The position numbers were made by a program, and so were the translations under genes. A stretch of DNA of 26,880 nt from JANNPJ01 sp031400005 (lineage in GTDB: Bacteria > Actinomycetota > Actinomycetes > Actinomycetales > Kineosporiaceae): contig JANNPJ010000442.1 of assembly GCA_031400005.1 (NCBI GenBank), forward strand, positions 1 to 26,880, written 5' to 3'. Of the stretch, positions 16,113-24,028 are shown one piece after another (the first letter of the stretch is position 1; the number at the start of each line of letters is the position of its first letter). The notes below the pieces were generated by a model. That model made no database searches. It had not been told where the DNA came from and saw nothing but the letters and a program-made list of their open reading frames with translations.

Positions 16113-17942
16113 GTGACGTTACGGACGTCGATCGCCACGGTCTGCCTAAGCGGGACGCTGACCGACAAGCTGCACGCCTGCGCGGAGGCGGGCTTCGACG
16201 GCGTCGAGATCTTCGAACCGGATCTGGTCGCCTCCCCCGCGAGCCCTGAGGAAATCGTCGCGCTGGGGCGGCGTCTCGGTCTGTCCTTCGATCTGTACCA
16301 ACCGTTCCGTGACGCCGAAGGCATCACCGAGGACGCGTTCGCTGCCGTGCTGCGCCGGGCCCGCCACAAGTTCGCCCTGATGCGCCGGCTCGGCATCGAC
16401 ACGCTGCTGGTCTGCAGCAATGTCGCAACCGCGACCATTGATGACGACCTCGTGTCGGCCTCGCAGCTGCGTCGTCTCGGCGAGGCAGCTGCGGAGTACG
16501 GGGTACGGATCGCGTTCGAGGCGCTGGCCTGGGGGCGTTTCGTCGATGACTACCGGCGGGCGTGGCGCATCGTGGAACTGACCGACCATCCGAGCGTCGG
16601 CGTCTGCCTGGACAGTTTTCACATCCTGTCCCGTGGGCACGATCCGGCAGCGATCGAGCAAATCCCGGGCGACAAGATCTTCTTCGTGCAGTTGGCGGAC
16701 GCCGCGGCGCTCACCATGGACGTCCTTTCCTGGAGCCGGCACCACCGCCTCTTCCCGGGTGAGGGCTACTTCGAACTCGGCCGCTTCGTCGGTCATGTCA
16801 TCGACGCGGGCTACTCGGGCCCGCTCTCCCTGGAGGTCTTCAACGACACCTTCCGCCAGACCGACGTGCTCCGCACCGCCCAACAAGCGAAACGTTCCCT
16901 CACCTGGCTGGAGGATCAGGCCGCCCGGCTCCCGCTGCGCGATCGCCGCCGGGACGGTCCCACGGCCCTCCCGGACGTCGCCCAGCCCGCCGCCTTCGAC
17001 TTCGTGGAGGTCAAGGCCGAGGACGCCGGTGAAGTCGATACGGCGCTGCGGCAGCTGGGTTTCACGTTCCGCGGCCACCACCGCAGCAAGCCGGTGCGGC
17101 TGTGGACTCAGGGACGAGCGCGCGTGGTGTGCAACGAGCAGCAGGCACGGGACCTGGCACCCACCCTGTCGGCGGTTGGTTTCGAGGTCGCAGACCCGGA
17201 AACCTCAGCGAATCGCGCCCGAGACCTCGACGCACCGTCCGTCTTTCGCCGCACCCGCGCCGACGAGCAGGACCTGCCCGCCTTCCGCTCCCCCGACGGC
17301 ACGGAGATCTTCCTGGCCGGGATTGCCGCGGACGAGGCGCCGTGGGTCTGCGAGTTCGAGGGTGGGTCGGCGCCGGCCCAGGAGCTTTTCCTGACCGGGA
17401 TCGACCATGTGAACCTCGCCCAGCACTGGCAGAATTTCGACGAGGCGGTGCTGTTCTACAGCAGCGTCCTGGCGCTGCGGTCCGGCAACAGCCAGGACGT
17501 GGCCGCCCCCACCGGCCTGGTTCGCAGTCAGGTTGTGCGAACCGACGACGGCGCCGTCCGACTCGCCCTCAACGTCGCTCCGCTGGCGTTCACTCACCCC
17601 CAGGGATTCCCCCAGCATGTCGCCTTCGCTAGCGCCGACGCGGTGGCAGCGGCCCGCGCGGCCCGAGCCGGTGGCCTGCGACCGCTGCCGATCCCGGCGA
17701 ACTACTACGACGACCTCCTCGCCCGGTTCGACCTGCCGCCCGAGGAGGTCGAGGTGATGATGCGGCTCGGCATCCTCTACGACCGCGACGACAGCGGCGA
17801 CTTCACGCATTTCTACACGGAGACCATCGGCAGCGTCTTCTTCGAGGTGGTGGTGCAGCGGCGGGGGTCGTACGACGGGTACGGCGCCGCGAACGCGCCC
17901 GTGCGGCTCGCCGCGCAGCACCGGACGTCGGGGTACCGATGA
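16113..17942 (+). CDS. qsuB: 3-dehydroshikimate dehydratase fused to an HPPD-like domain (QuiC1/QsuB type)
   Basis: The 609-aa two-domain protein starts with an AP-endonuclease-2-type TIM barrel (1 to ~275) with metal ligands E136, D167, Q193 and E241, matching the dehydratase set of bacterial QuiC. This domain converts 3-dehydroshikimate to protocatechuate. Residues ~290-609 are a VOC/4-hydroxyphenylpyruvate-dioxygenase-like half that keeps the 2-His-1-Glu iron site (H432 in GIDHVN, H502 in PQHVAF, E578 in FFEVVV). The start is GTG with GAAGGAG seven bases upstream. It is the last intact gene of the TRAP operon and commits the substrate to the protocatechuate ring-cleavage route. The role of the second half is unsettled. 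Confidence 0.9.
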   Translation: MTLRTSIATVCLSGTLTDKLHACAEAGFDGVEIFEPDLVASPASPEEIVALGRRLGLSFDLYQPFRDAEGITEDAFAAVLRRARHKFALMRRLGIDTLLVCSNVATATIDDDLVSASQLRRLGEAAAEYGVRIAFEALAWGRFVDDYRRAWRIVELTDHPSVGVCLDSFHILSRGHDPAAIEQIPGDKIFFVQLADAAALTMDVLSWSRHHRLFPGEGYFELGRFVGHVIDAGYSGPLSLEVFNDTFRQTDVLRTAQQAKRSLTWLEDQAARLPLRDRRRDGPTALPDVAQPAAFDFVEVKAEDAGEVDTALRQLGFTFRGHHRSKPVRLWTQGRARVVCNEQQARDLAPTLSAVGFEVADPETSANRARDLDAPSVFRRTRADEQDLPAFRSPDGTEIFLAGIAADEAPWVCEFEGGSAPAQELFLTGIDHVNLAQHWQNFDEAVLFYSSVLALRSGNSQDVAAPTGLVRSQVVRTDDGAVRLALNVAPLAFTHPQGFPQHVAFASADAVAAARAARAGGLRPLPIPANYYDDLLARFDLPPEEVEVMMRLGILYDRDDSGDFTHFYTETIGSVFFEVVVQRRGSYDGYGAANAPVRLAAQHRTSGYR

Positions 17943-17975
17943 GCGTTCTGCCGGTGAATAGACAAGGAGCACAGC

Positions 17976-18056
17976 ATGTCCGACAGGAACACCGCGGTCG
18001 AGCCACCCAGCTCCTCTGACCCTGGGTTGCCGAAGTCCCCCCGCAAGGCAGCGACA
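17976..18056 (+). pseudogene. N-terminal remnant of an MFS transporter (QsuA/shikimate-permease-like)
   Basis: An ATG with a good ribosome binding site (AAGGAG, seven bases upstream) 33 bases after the qsuB-like stop opens a frame whose first ~27 residues (MSDRNTAVEPPSS..., then LPKSPRKAATL) look like the hydrophilic leader of a metabolite:H+ symporter, where WIGSxLEYYDFF would normally follow. Instead the frame runs into non-membrane sequence (RSGWPSTALSSRW) and then into the 3' end of the convergent response-regulator gene. No transmembrane segment exists. I read this as a gene broken at about 18045-18056. The identification rests on a short leader and is tentative; the well-placed start with no protein behind it is clear. 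Confidence 0.45.
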
Positions 18057-18111
18057 CTTTGGCGTTCCGGCTGGCCCAGCACGGCGCTTTCTTCACGGTG
18101 GAAACGGATTT

Positions 18112-18768
18112 TCACAGATCGTCCAGCGAGACCATGCCGTCCTGGATGGCCCGGGCCACCAGCGCCGCCTTGGTCGAAGCCGGCCGTCCGGTATTGGCGT
18201 ACTTGATCCGCACCCGGTCGATGTACGTGGAGACCGTACGCGGGGAGATACCGAGCTTCTGCCCGACCAGATCCTTGGACTCGCAGCGGAACCACTCCAG
18301 CAGGACGTCGATCTCACGCGGCGCCAGCAAGGGCCGGATCCGGCGGGTGTCGACGCCCATCGCCCCGGCCAGCGCGGGCGCCACGTACGGGCGGCACTCG
18401 GCCGCCGCACGAACGGCGTCCACGAGATGGTCCTGTCCCTCGGCCTTGGTCAGGTAGGTGAAAGCACCGATCTCCAGACAGGTCAGGGCGGTCTCGGTGT
18501 CATCGCGCATCGAGTAGACGACGACTTGACGACCGTCATCCACCAGCCGGGACAGGTCGGCGTAGGCCGGAACCGCCCCACCAAGCTGTAGATCCATGAC
18601 GACGACCTGGACCGACCGGCCCGGCTCGAGCCAGGCGACGGCCAGGTCCGTTCCCGAGGCCACGACGTCAACCGGTGGGTCCGCGGACGTCAGCCAGGAC
18701 CGGACACCGGCCAGGATCGCCGGGTGGTCGTCCACCAGGACTACTTGGGTCACGATGCCGGTTCCCAT
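18112..18768 (-). CDS. LuxR/NarL-type response regulator
   Basis: The 218-aa product has a receiver domain (about 6-125) with acidic pair D13-D14, phosphoacceptor D59 (VVVMDLQLGG), switch S86 and K108 (LTKAEG), then a GerE/LuxR helix-turn-helix (about 150-210: LAPREIDVLLEWF, ISPRTVSTYIDRVRIKY). It is a DNA-binding output protein, phosphorylated by a histidine kinase. The ATG at 18768 has GGAGG four bases upstream and overlaps the preceding sensor gene by 19 bp, so the two are co-translated. The cognate kinase is very probably the product of the 19882 gene in the same operon. The target promoter is unknown. Confidence 0.92.
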   Translation of the reverse strand: MGTGIVTQVVLVDDHPAILAGVRSWLTSADPPVDVVASGTDLAVAWLEPGRSVQVVVMDLQLGGAVPAYADLSRLVDDGRQVVVYSMRDDTETALTCLEIGAFTYLTKAEGQDHLVDAVRAAAECRPYVAPALAGAMGVDTRRIRPLLAPREIDVLLEWFRCESKDLVGQKLGISPRTVSTYIDRVRIKYANTGRPASTKAALVARAIQDGMVSLDDL

Positions 18769-19889
18769 GTCACCTCCAGCCAGAGCTGATCGTCGCGGAC
18801 CAGTCGAGTCGTGCGGACCAGTCCTTCGAACCCTCCCGGACCCGGGCGGTCACCGTCCGCCGGAGCGGCCTCGCGGGTGTCGCGGGCGCCATCCGCGATC
18901 ACGCTGAGCGTCACCTGATCGTTCACCCCGACCACGGTCACCCTGGCCCTCGAACGGGCACCTGCCAGGACCGCGATCACCGGCTCGGTCAGCGCCCGGC
19001 GCACGTCCAGCGGCAGGGAGGGTCTGGCCCCGCGGATCGACAGCTGCACCGATGTCCCCTGCCGTTCGGCGACGTCGACACAGGCGTGGATCTCGTGTTC
19101 CAGCGGATCGGCGACGTCGTCGCTCTCGGCAAAAAGCCGCCGCATCCGGGCCGCCTCGATCAAGCAGGCCCGCTGGACCGTCGGATCCGCCGGGTGCAGC
19201 TCGCCGGAGCCGAGCCCGGCCAGTAGCGGCGCGGTCGATTTCGTCAGATCCGCGTAGCGGGCCTGACGATCATCGTGTAGTTGCTCGGCCACCCGCTCCA
19301 AGGTCCGCAGCCGCTCCTCCTCGGCCGAGATCTGCCGAGCCACACCGGCCGAGCTCCGCAGCTGAACCGCCGCCAGAGTCACGGCCGACTGCCAGCTGGT
19401 GACCAGCAGGCCGGTGACACCCATCTCGACCAGTGCGGGAGTATCGGCACCCATGGCGACCACCTGGACGGCGTTGAGTGCGTGCTGGGTGCCGAGCGCC
19501 GCGAAGAACCACCGCAGCGGCAGGTCCATGAGGAGCAGCACGGCGAACCAGCCGAAGATTTTCCAGGACCAGTGCGGTGCGCCGATCAGGTCCGCCGGTT
19601 GCACCGCCGCCGTCGCCACCATGCTGGCCGCCAGAGCGGTCACCAGCAGCGGCCAGCGCAGCCGACCCCAGCTCCGATCGCGCAGCACCACCAGGGCCGC
19701 GATCGCGTTGACCACGACCAGCACGGCCAAAGCCGAGAACTCCAGCGTCGCCGAGCGGTAGGCCGACGTCGAGGCCAGGGCGAGCGGAAAGAACCACAGG
19801 CACAGCACCACACTGGTGATGCCGAGGCTGGCGATCCGCAGCCCTCTCAGGAACTCCTCTGCGATGTCGACGGGAAAAAGATCAGCCAC
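18750..19889 (-). CDS. Membrane sensor with degenerate histidine-kinase module (probable pseudokinase)
   Basis: The 379-aa product has about five to six hydrophobic helices in the first ~180 residues, then a coiled linker (ISAEEERLRTLERVAEQLHDDRQA) containing a His at 205 placed like a DHp histidine. The C-terminal part resembles an HATPase layout (DVRRALTEPVIAVLAGARSRARVTVVG) but lacks the N-box Asn, and the G1 box DxGxG is replaced by IADGARD. ATP binding is therefore doubtful. The GTG start at 19889 overlaps the upstream kinase gene by 8 bp. It probably modulates, or dimerises with, the complete kinase from the same operon, or accepts phosphate without making it (inference). Confidence 0.75.
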   Translation of the reverse strand: MADLFPVDIAEEFLRGLRIASLGITSVVLCLWFFPLALASTSAYRSATLEFSALAVLVVVNAIAALVVLRDRSWGRLRWPLLVTALAASMVATAAVQPADLIGAPHWSWKIFGWFAVLLLMDLPLRWFFAALGTQHALNAVQVVAMGADTPALVEMGVTGLLVTSWQSAVTLAAVQLRSSAGVARQISAEEERLRTLERVAEQLHDDRQARYADLTKSTAPLLAGLGSGELHPADPTVQRACLIEAARMRRLFAESDDVADPLEHEIHACVDVAERQGTSVQLSIRGARPSLPLDVRRALTEPVIAVLAGARSRARVTVVGVNDQVTLSVIADGARDTREAAPADGDRPGPGGFEGLVRTTRLVRDDQLWLEVTWEPAS

Positions 19890-21021
19890 CGGCCCACTCC
19901 AGGTGGACCACTGTGCCCTGGCCCGGTTCCGAGCGAACCGAACCGGTCCCGCCCGCGCGGGCCATCCGGGCAGTGATCGACTCGGAGATCCCCCGCCGGT
20001 GTACCGGCACCAGATCCGGGTCGAACCCCACGCCGGTGTCGCTGACTTCGACGACCAACTGGCGACCGTCCTGACGCACCGTCATGTGAGCCTCCGGCAC
20101 GGCGGCGTGCCGGGCCACGTTGGTGAGCGCCTCACGGACGCTGTCGCGGATCGCCACTGCCGCGACCAGCGGCAGCAGAACGGTTTGCAGCGGCGGGTGC
20201 CGGACGGCGATCTGGCCACCGGCCGTCGTGGCGGTGAGCATGGTGCCGAGATCGACGACCGTTTCCGGGCTGGCGCGAACCTGCGGATCGAGCACGAGCA
20301 GATCCCTGCGGGCCTGTTCCGCCAGCCAGGCGGGCCGGCCGTGGACCGTGCCGAGCCCGACCATGAGCAACGTAGCCGCCGCTGTGTCGTGCAGCGCCGC
20401 CAGGTGCTCGCGCTCATCGGCGCGGCGGGCGTGGCTCACCTCGGCCGCCGAGCGGACTTTCTCCCCGGCGGCCAGATACTCGTCGGCGCGGCGCCCGCCC
20501 CGGCGCACCAGGACGAACAAACCTCGCGACAGTAGGCCATCGACAAACAACCAGATCGCCGCAGCCGGCCACAACCCGTCCTCGCCATCGATCGACGTCT
20601 CGACCCCGACGATGTAGGCGCTGACCAGGGCGATCGTTGCCAGGGCGCCGACCAGCGGCCGGGTGTGCCACTGGTAAGTCACGACCGACATCGCGACGAA
20701 CGCGTTCATCCAGCCGGTGCCGTCCGCTTCGCCGGTCAGCGGGATCGTCCAGTGCTGGCTCAGCAGCACCGCGCAGGCGATCGTCAGGTCCGCCGCGAAC
20801 CAGCGGCCGTCGCGCGGCCCGCCTCCCGAGCGCAGCATCCGCCGGCCGTAGATCACGTTCCAGGCGATCAGCCCGGCCACCAGGCCCGATGCGGCGGCGA
20901 GCCGCGAGCCGGAGACCAGCAGGAGGCTCAGCCCGCCACAGCCGATGGCCACGGCGGCCCGACTGAAGACCGCCCAGATGAGGCTCACCCGGAGCATCTC
21001 GCGCTCTACGGGCTGCGGCAC
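19882..21021 (-). CDS. NarL-type sensor histidine kinase
   Basis: The 379-aa product has several membrane segments in residues ~10-175, a HisKA_3-like region with LAALHDTAAATLL (H211-D212), and an intact HATPase with N-box REALTNVARHA (N301) and G1 box VSDTGVGFDP (D328, G330, G332). It ends with a GTGSVRSEPGQGTVVHLEW tail. It autophosphorylates and should pass phosphate to the LuxR-type regulator two genes downstream. The frame starts at a GTG at 21021 with GAGG almost adjacent; an ATG at residue 9 (20997) is an alternative. It is first gene of a tightly overlapped three-gene operon. The stimulus is unknown; the N-terminus has no large extracellular domain, so it may sense within the membrane. 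Confidence 0.88.
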   Translation of the reverse strand: MPQPVEREMLRVSLIWAVFSRAAVAIGCGGLSLLLVSGSRLAAASGLVAGLIAWNVIYGRRMLRSGGGPRDGRWFAADLTIACAVLLSQHWTIPLTGEADGTGWMNAFVAMSVVTYQWHTRPLVGALATIALVSAYIVGVETSIDGEDGLWPAAAIWLFVDGLLSRGLFVLVRRGGRRADEYLAAGEKVRSAAEVSHARRADEREHLAALHDTAAATLLMVGLGTVHGRPAWLAEQARRDLLVLDPQVRASPETVVDLGTMLTATTAGGQIAVRHPPLQTVLLPLVAAVAIRDSVREALTNVARHAAVPEAHMTVRQDGRQLVVEVSDTGVGFDPDLVPVHRRGISESITARMARAGGTGSVRSEPGQGTVVHLEWAGG

Positions 21022-21054
21022 GCCTCAATCATGACATAGCGGCGTGCAACCCCC

Positions 21055-21086
21055 CGGCTGCGCCGCCCCCTCCGTCGGCGCAGCCG
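21055..21086. terminator. Strong inverted repeat upstream of the two-component operon
   Basis: CGGCTGCGCCG (21055-21065) and CGGCGCAGCCG (21076-21086) are perfect 11-bp complements with a 10-base loop. They lie in the 237-bp gap between the dioxygenase gene end (21259) and the kinase start (21021), both minus strand. There is no T-tract. It may terminate dioxygenase transcription or fold in the kinase leader. The rest of 21087-21258 shows no gene or repeat. Confidence 0.4.
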
Positions 21087-21258
21087 ACGTGGCTGCTCCC
21101 CGTTTCCCGCGGTCCTCAGCGAGAGGTCGCATTCCGTGGGCCTCGCCATCAGTCTCTGACAACTGGTACGGCGGTGGTGACGGTCGAACGCCCCACAAGA
21201 GCCCGGAAAGCCTTCGCGGCTCAGTCCGGGTGTGCTCCGCTGCCGGTCCACGGGCCGG

Positions 21259-22140
21259 TCAGATGTTGGATGCGTCCGGTGGTAGGTCGGCCGGGGGCTG
21301 CGAGGATCCGATCTCGCTCGCTGTGGGCGAGCAGGAGAGGCCAAGTGTGTAGGCGGTCATTGACAGCGAGCCGTAGGCGTAACCGTCGACCAGGATTTTG
21401 GTGTCCGGGTCCGCGCTCGCGCCGGCAAGGCCGGCCAAGTACAGGGCGGGGATGAAGTGGTCCGGTGTCGGTACCGCGTGACCGAAGTCGCCGTGCGCGT
21501 CGAGGGTCGCGAACTCTGTCGGCTTGGTCAGCATCCGCTCCTTGGCGGTCTCGTCGAAGCGCTGAGCCCAGTCAAACCCGTCGTCGGTGAGCTTCCAGTC
21601 CATCCCCCGAAGGTTGTGCACCACATTGCCACTGGTCACGATGAGTACGCCGCGTTCGCGCAGCGGCGCCAGCTTCGCGCCAAGTTCGAGGTGATAGTCC
21701 AGGGGTTTGTCGGCGTTGATGCTGAGTTGCACGACCGGGATGGAGGCGTCCGGGAAGGCGTGCACCAGCACCGACCAGGTCCCGTGATCGATGCCCCAGC
21801 TGTCCACGTCAGCACCGACCCAGGTGGGGTGGACGACGTCGCTGACCTCGGCGGCCATCTCGGGTAGCCCGGGTGCCGGGTACTGGACATCGAACAGTGC
21901 CGGAGGGAAGCCGTAAAAGTCGTGGATGGTCCTTGGCCTCGGCATTGTGGTGATGGCGGTCGCGTTGATATACCAGTGGGCGCTGACCACCAGGATGGCC
22001 CGGGGGCGCGGCACCGCCGCACCGAAGGCCTTCCAGGCCAAGGTGTAGCGGTTGACCTCAAGGGCATTCATCGGGTTGCCGTGCCCGAAGAACACCGCGG
22101 GCATCAGAGCATTCGAGTCGCTGACTTCCTCCGCCGTCAC
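21259..22140 (-). CDS. DODA-type extradiol ring-cleavage dioxygenase (YgiD-like)
   Basis: The 293-aa product belongs to the LigB/4,5-DOPA-dioxygenase group. Metal-binding His residues are visible in FFGHGNPMN (H20), VSAHWY (H55), SGNVVHNL and PTPDHFIP, and HDFYGFPPALFDVQYPAPG is the typical family stretch. Such enzymes open catechol rings next to the hydroxyls using iron or zinc; the natural substrate of most bacterial YgiD-like members is unknown. The start is GTG at 22140 with AGGAGG nine bases upstream; an internal ATG at 22104 is less well placed. It is a single gene. Its lack of operon partners and distance from the shikimate island do not support a role in protocatechuate cleavage. Confidence 0.88.
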   Translation of the reverse strand: MTAEEVSDSNALMPAVFFGHGNPMNALEVNRYTLAWKAFGAAVPRPRAILVVSAHWYINATAITTMPRPRTIHDFYGFPPALFDVQYPAPGLPEMAAEVSDVVHPTWVGADVDSWGIDHGTWSVLVHAFPDASIPVVQLSINADKPLDYHLELGAKLAPLRERGVLIVTSGNVVHNLRGMDWKLTDDGFDWAQRFDETAKERMLTKPTEFATLDAHGDFGHAVPTPDHFIPALYLAGLAGASADPDTKILVDGYAYGSLSMTAYTLGLSCSPTASEIGSSQPPADLPPDASNI

Positions 22141-22196
22141 GATCGCGTTCCTCCTCAGCGCTTCCGCAACGACCGGCCCAGTGCCTCATCAATACG

Positions 22197-22223
22197 CAAG
22201 CGATCAATGCCAAGCGGTTGATG
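22197..22223. repeat. Imperfect 14-bp tandem direct repeat in a divergent promoter region
   Basis: CAAGCGATCAATGC and CAAGCGGTTGATGC follow each other directly (11 of 14 identical) in the 253-bp gap between the dioxygenase and the phospholipase-like gene. Further on, GGTCAG occurs at about 22291 and 22322, and inverted at 22346-22351. These may be regulator sites, but none is identifiable. Confidence 0.25.
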
Positions 22224-22393
22224 CTCAGGAGTCCAGCGTAACTGGGTGGGTCCCTGACAAGTTCCCAGATGATGATCGCTCCGATCACCGCAGGTCAGCG
22301 TTCGAATTCTGAAGTTCAACCGGTCAGGTTAGGCGGGCTGGAAATCTGACCTTCGGCTGGGCGGTCGCGGCCGACCGCCGTACGCTGCCTGGA

Positions 22394-24013
22394 GTGGAGA
22401 TCACCGACAGCGCGCCCGGACGCTGGTTCCTCACGCCCGAGGAGCGGGGCAACCCCTCGACCGACATCGACCGGATCCCGCGCGACGACGGTCGCGGCTG
22501 GGTGGCCGGCAACCACGTCCGGCCGGTGCTGCACGGGGCCAACTACTTCGCCCGGCTGTACGAGGAACTGTGCGCGCTGCAGTCGAGGGACCAGGTCTAC
22601 TTCACCGACTGGTGCGGGGACAGCGACGAGCGACTCCGGCCCGAGGGGCCCACGGTCGGTGAGACCCTGAGCGACCTGGCCAAGAACGGCATCGAGGTGC
22701 GCGGCCTGATCTGGCGCTCGCACTCGCAGCACCTGCAGTACAACGCCCAGCAGAACCAGTATCTCGGCAACGAGATCAACGAAGCCGGCGGCGAGGTGCT
22801 GCTGGACCAGCGAATCCGCCGGTTCGGCTCGCACCACCAGAAGCTTTTCGTGATCCGGCACCGCGAGGACTCCAGCCAGGACGTCGCCTTTGTCGGCGGC
22901 ATCGACCTGTGCCACGGCCGCCGCGACGACGCCGAGCATCTGGGTGACCCACAGGCGATGCCCATGGACGAGAAGTACGGCGAACACCCGCCTTGGCACG
23001 ACGCCGCACTCGAACTGCGCGGCCCGATCGTCGGCGACCTGCTGCGCACCTTCATCGAGCGCTGGGACGACCCCACCCCCCTCGACCGGCGCACCCCGTA
23101 CCGGATCTGGCTCCAGCGCCGCGCAGACATGCCGCGACATCCCAGCAAGCTGCCCGAGTCGTTCCCGGATCCGGATCCGAAAGGCCCGCACGCCGTGCAG
23201 GTGCTGCGCACCTACGGAAGCAAGCGCCCGCAGTACCCGTTCGCCCGGCACGGCGAGCGCAGCGTCGCCCGGGGCTACGAGAAGGCGTTCGCCCAGGCGA
23301 AGAGCCTGGTCTACGTCGAGGACCAGTACCTGTGGTCCGGTCCGGTGGCCGCCGGGATCGCCGATGCGCTGAAACGGTCGCCACGGTTGCGGGTGATCGT
23401 CGTCGTGCCCCGCTATCCCGATCTGGACACCGCGGTGAACGGGCCGCCGCAGCGGCTCGGGCAACTGAAGGCGCTGCGGATGCTCCGGGACGTCGCACCG
23501 GACCGCTTCGCCGCCTACGACCTGGAGAACGCCGCCGGGACACCGATCTACGTGCACGCCAAGATCTGCATCGTCGACGACGTCTGGATGACCTGTGGCT
23601 CGGACAACTTCAACCGCCGATCCTGGACCAACGACAGCGAGTTGACCTGTGCCGTCATCGATCCGACCCGGGACGAGCGAGAGCCACTGGACCTGTCGGC
23701 CGATGGCGATGGCGCCCGCGTGCTGGCTCGGAACCTGCGGCTGGACCTCTGGGGTGAGCACCTGGGCGCCAGTCCGGACGACCCCGCACTGCTCGACCCG
23801 GTGACTGCCTTTGAGCTCTGGCGGCAGAACGCCGCGGACCTGGACCGCTGGCACGCGGACGGATGCTCGGGTGAGCGCCCGCGCGGTCAGGCCCGGCACC
23901 ACGAGCCGGATCCGGTCGGCCGCCGGACCCTGCTCTGGGCCGAGCCCGCGTACCAGTTGTTCTTCGATCCTGACGATCGACCGCGCCGGATTCGCCGCCA
24001 GCTCCGGTTCTGA
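22394..24013 (+). CDS. Phospholipase D-family protein with two HKD motifs
   Basis: The 539-aa product carries two PLD active-site motifs. The first is H148-x-K150 (SHHQKLFVIRHRED...FVGGIDLCHGRRDD). The second is H388-x-K390 (VHAKICIVDD...GSDNFNRRSW). The two sites should form one catalytic centre for phosphodiester hydrolysis or transfer, on phospholipids or another phosphodiester. There is no signal peptide and no membrane helix, so the protein looks cytoplasmic. It starts at a GTG at 22394 with only a GGA just ahead. It converges on the TetR gene with 15 bp between stops. The substrate is unknown. Confidence 0.9.
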   Translation: MEITDSAPGRWFLTPEERGNPSTDIDRIPRDDGRGWVAGNHVRPVLHGANYFARLYEELCALQSRDQVYFTDWCGDSDERLRPEGPTVGETLSDLAKNGIEVRGLIWRSHSQHLQYNAQQNQYLGNEINEAGGEVLLDQRIRRFGSHHQKLFVIRHREDSSQDVAFVGGIDLCHGRRDDAEHLGDPQAMPMDEKYGEHPPWHDAALELRGPIVGDLLRTFIERWDDPTPLDRRTPYRIWLQRRADMPRHPSKLPESFPDPDPKGPHAVQVLRTYGSKRPQYPFARHGERSVARGYEKAFAQAKSLVYVEDQYLWSGPVAAGIADALKRSPRLRVIVVVPRYPDLDTAVNGPPQRLGQLKALRMLRDVAPDRFAAYDLENAAGTPIYVHAKICIVDDVWMTCGSDNFNRRSWTNDSELTCAVIDPTRDEREPLDLSADGDGARVLARNLRLDLWGEHLGASPDDPALLDPVTAFELWRQNAADLDRWHADGCSGERPRGQARHHEPDPVGRRTLLWAEPAYQLFFDPDDRPRRIRRQLRF

Positions 24014-24028
24014 TTGCTTGGCTGCTAG

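Noticed and set aside
21174..21455. A 93-codon plus-strand frame between the kinase and dioxygenase genes
   Set aside because: It runs antisense into the dioxygenase, is Arg-rich and shows no motif.
21259..22140. The DODA-type dioxygenase as the ring-cleavage step for protocatechuate from the shikimate island
   Set aside because: It is a YgiD-like single-subunit type, is unlinked to the island and is separated from it by a two-component operon; nothing in sequence supports that substrate.
22316..23902. A 528-codon minus-strand frame over the phospholipase-like gene
   Set aside because: The plus strand carries two intact HKD motifs; the antisense product has none.
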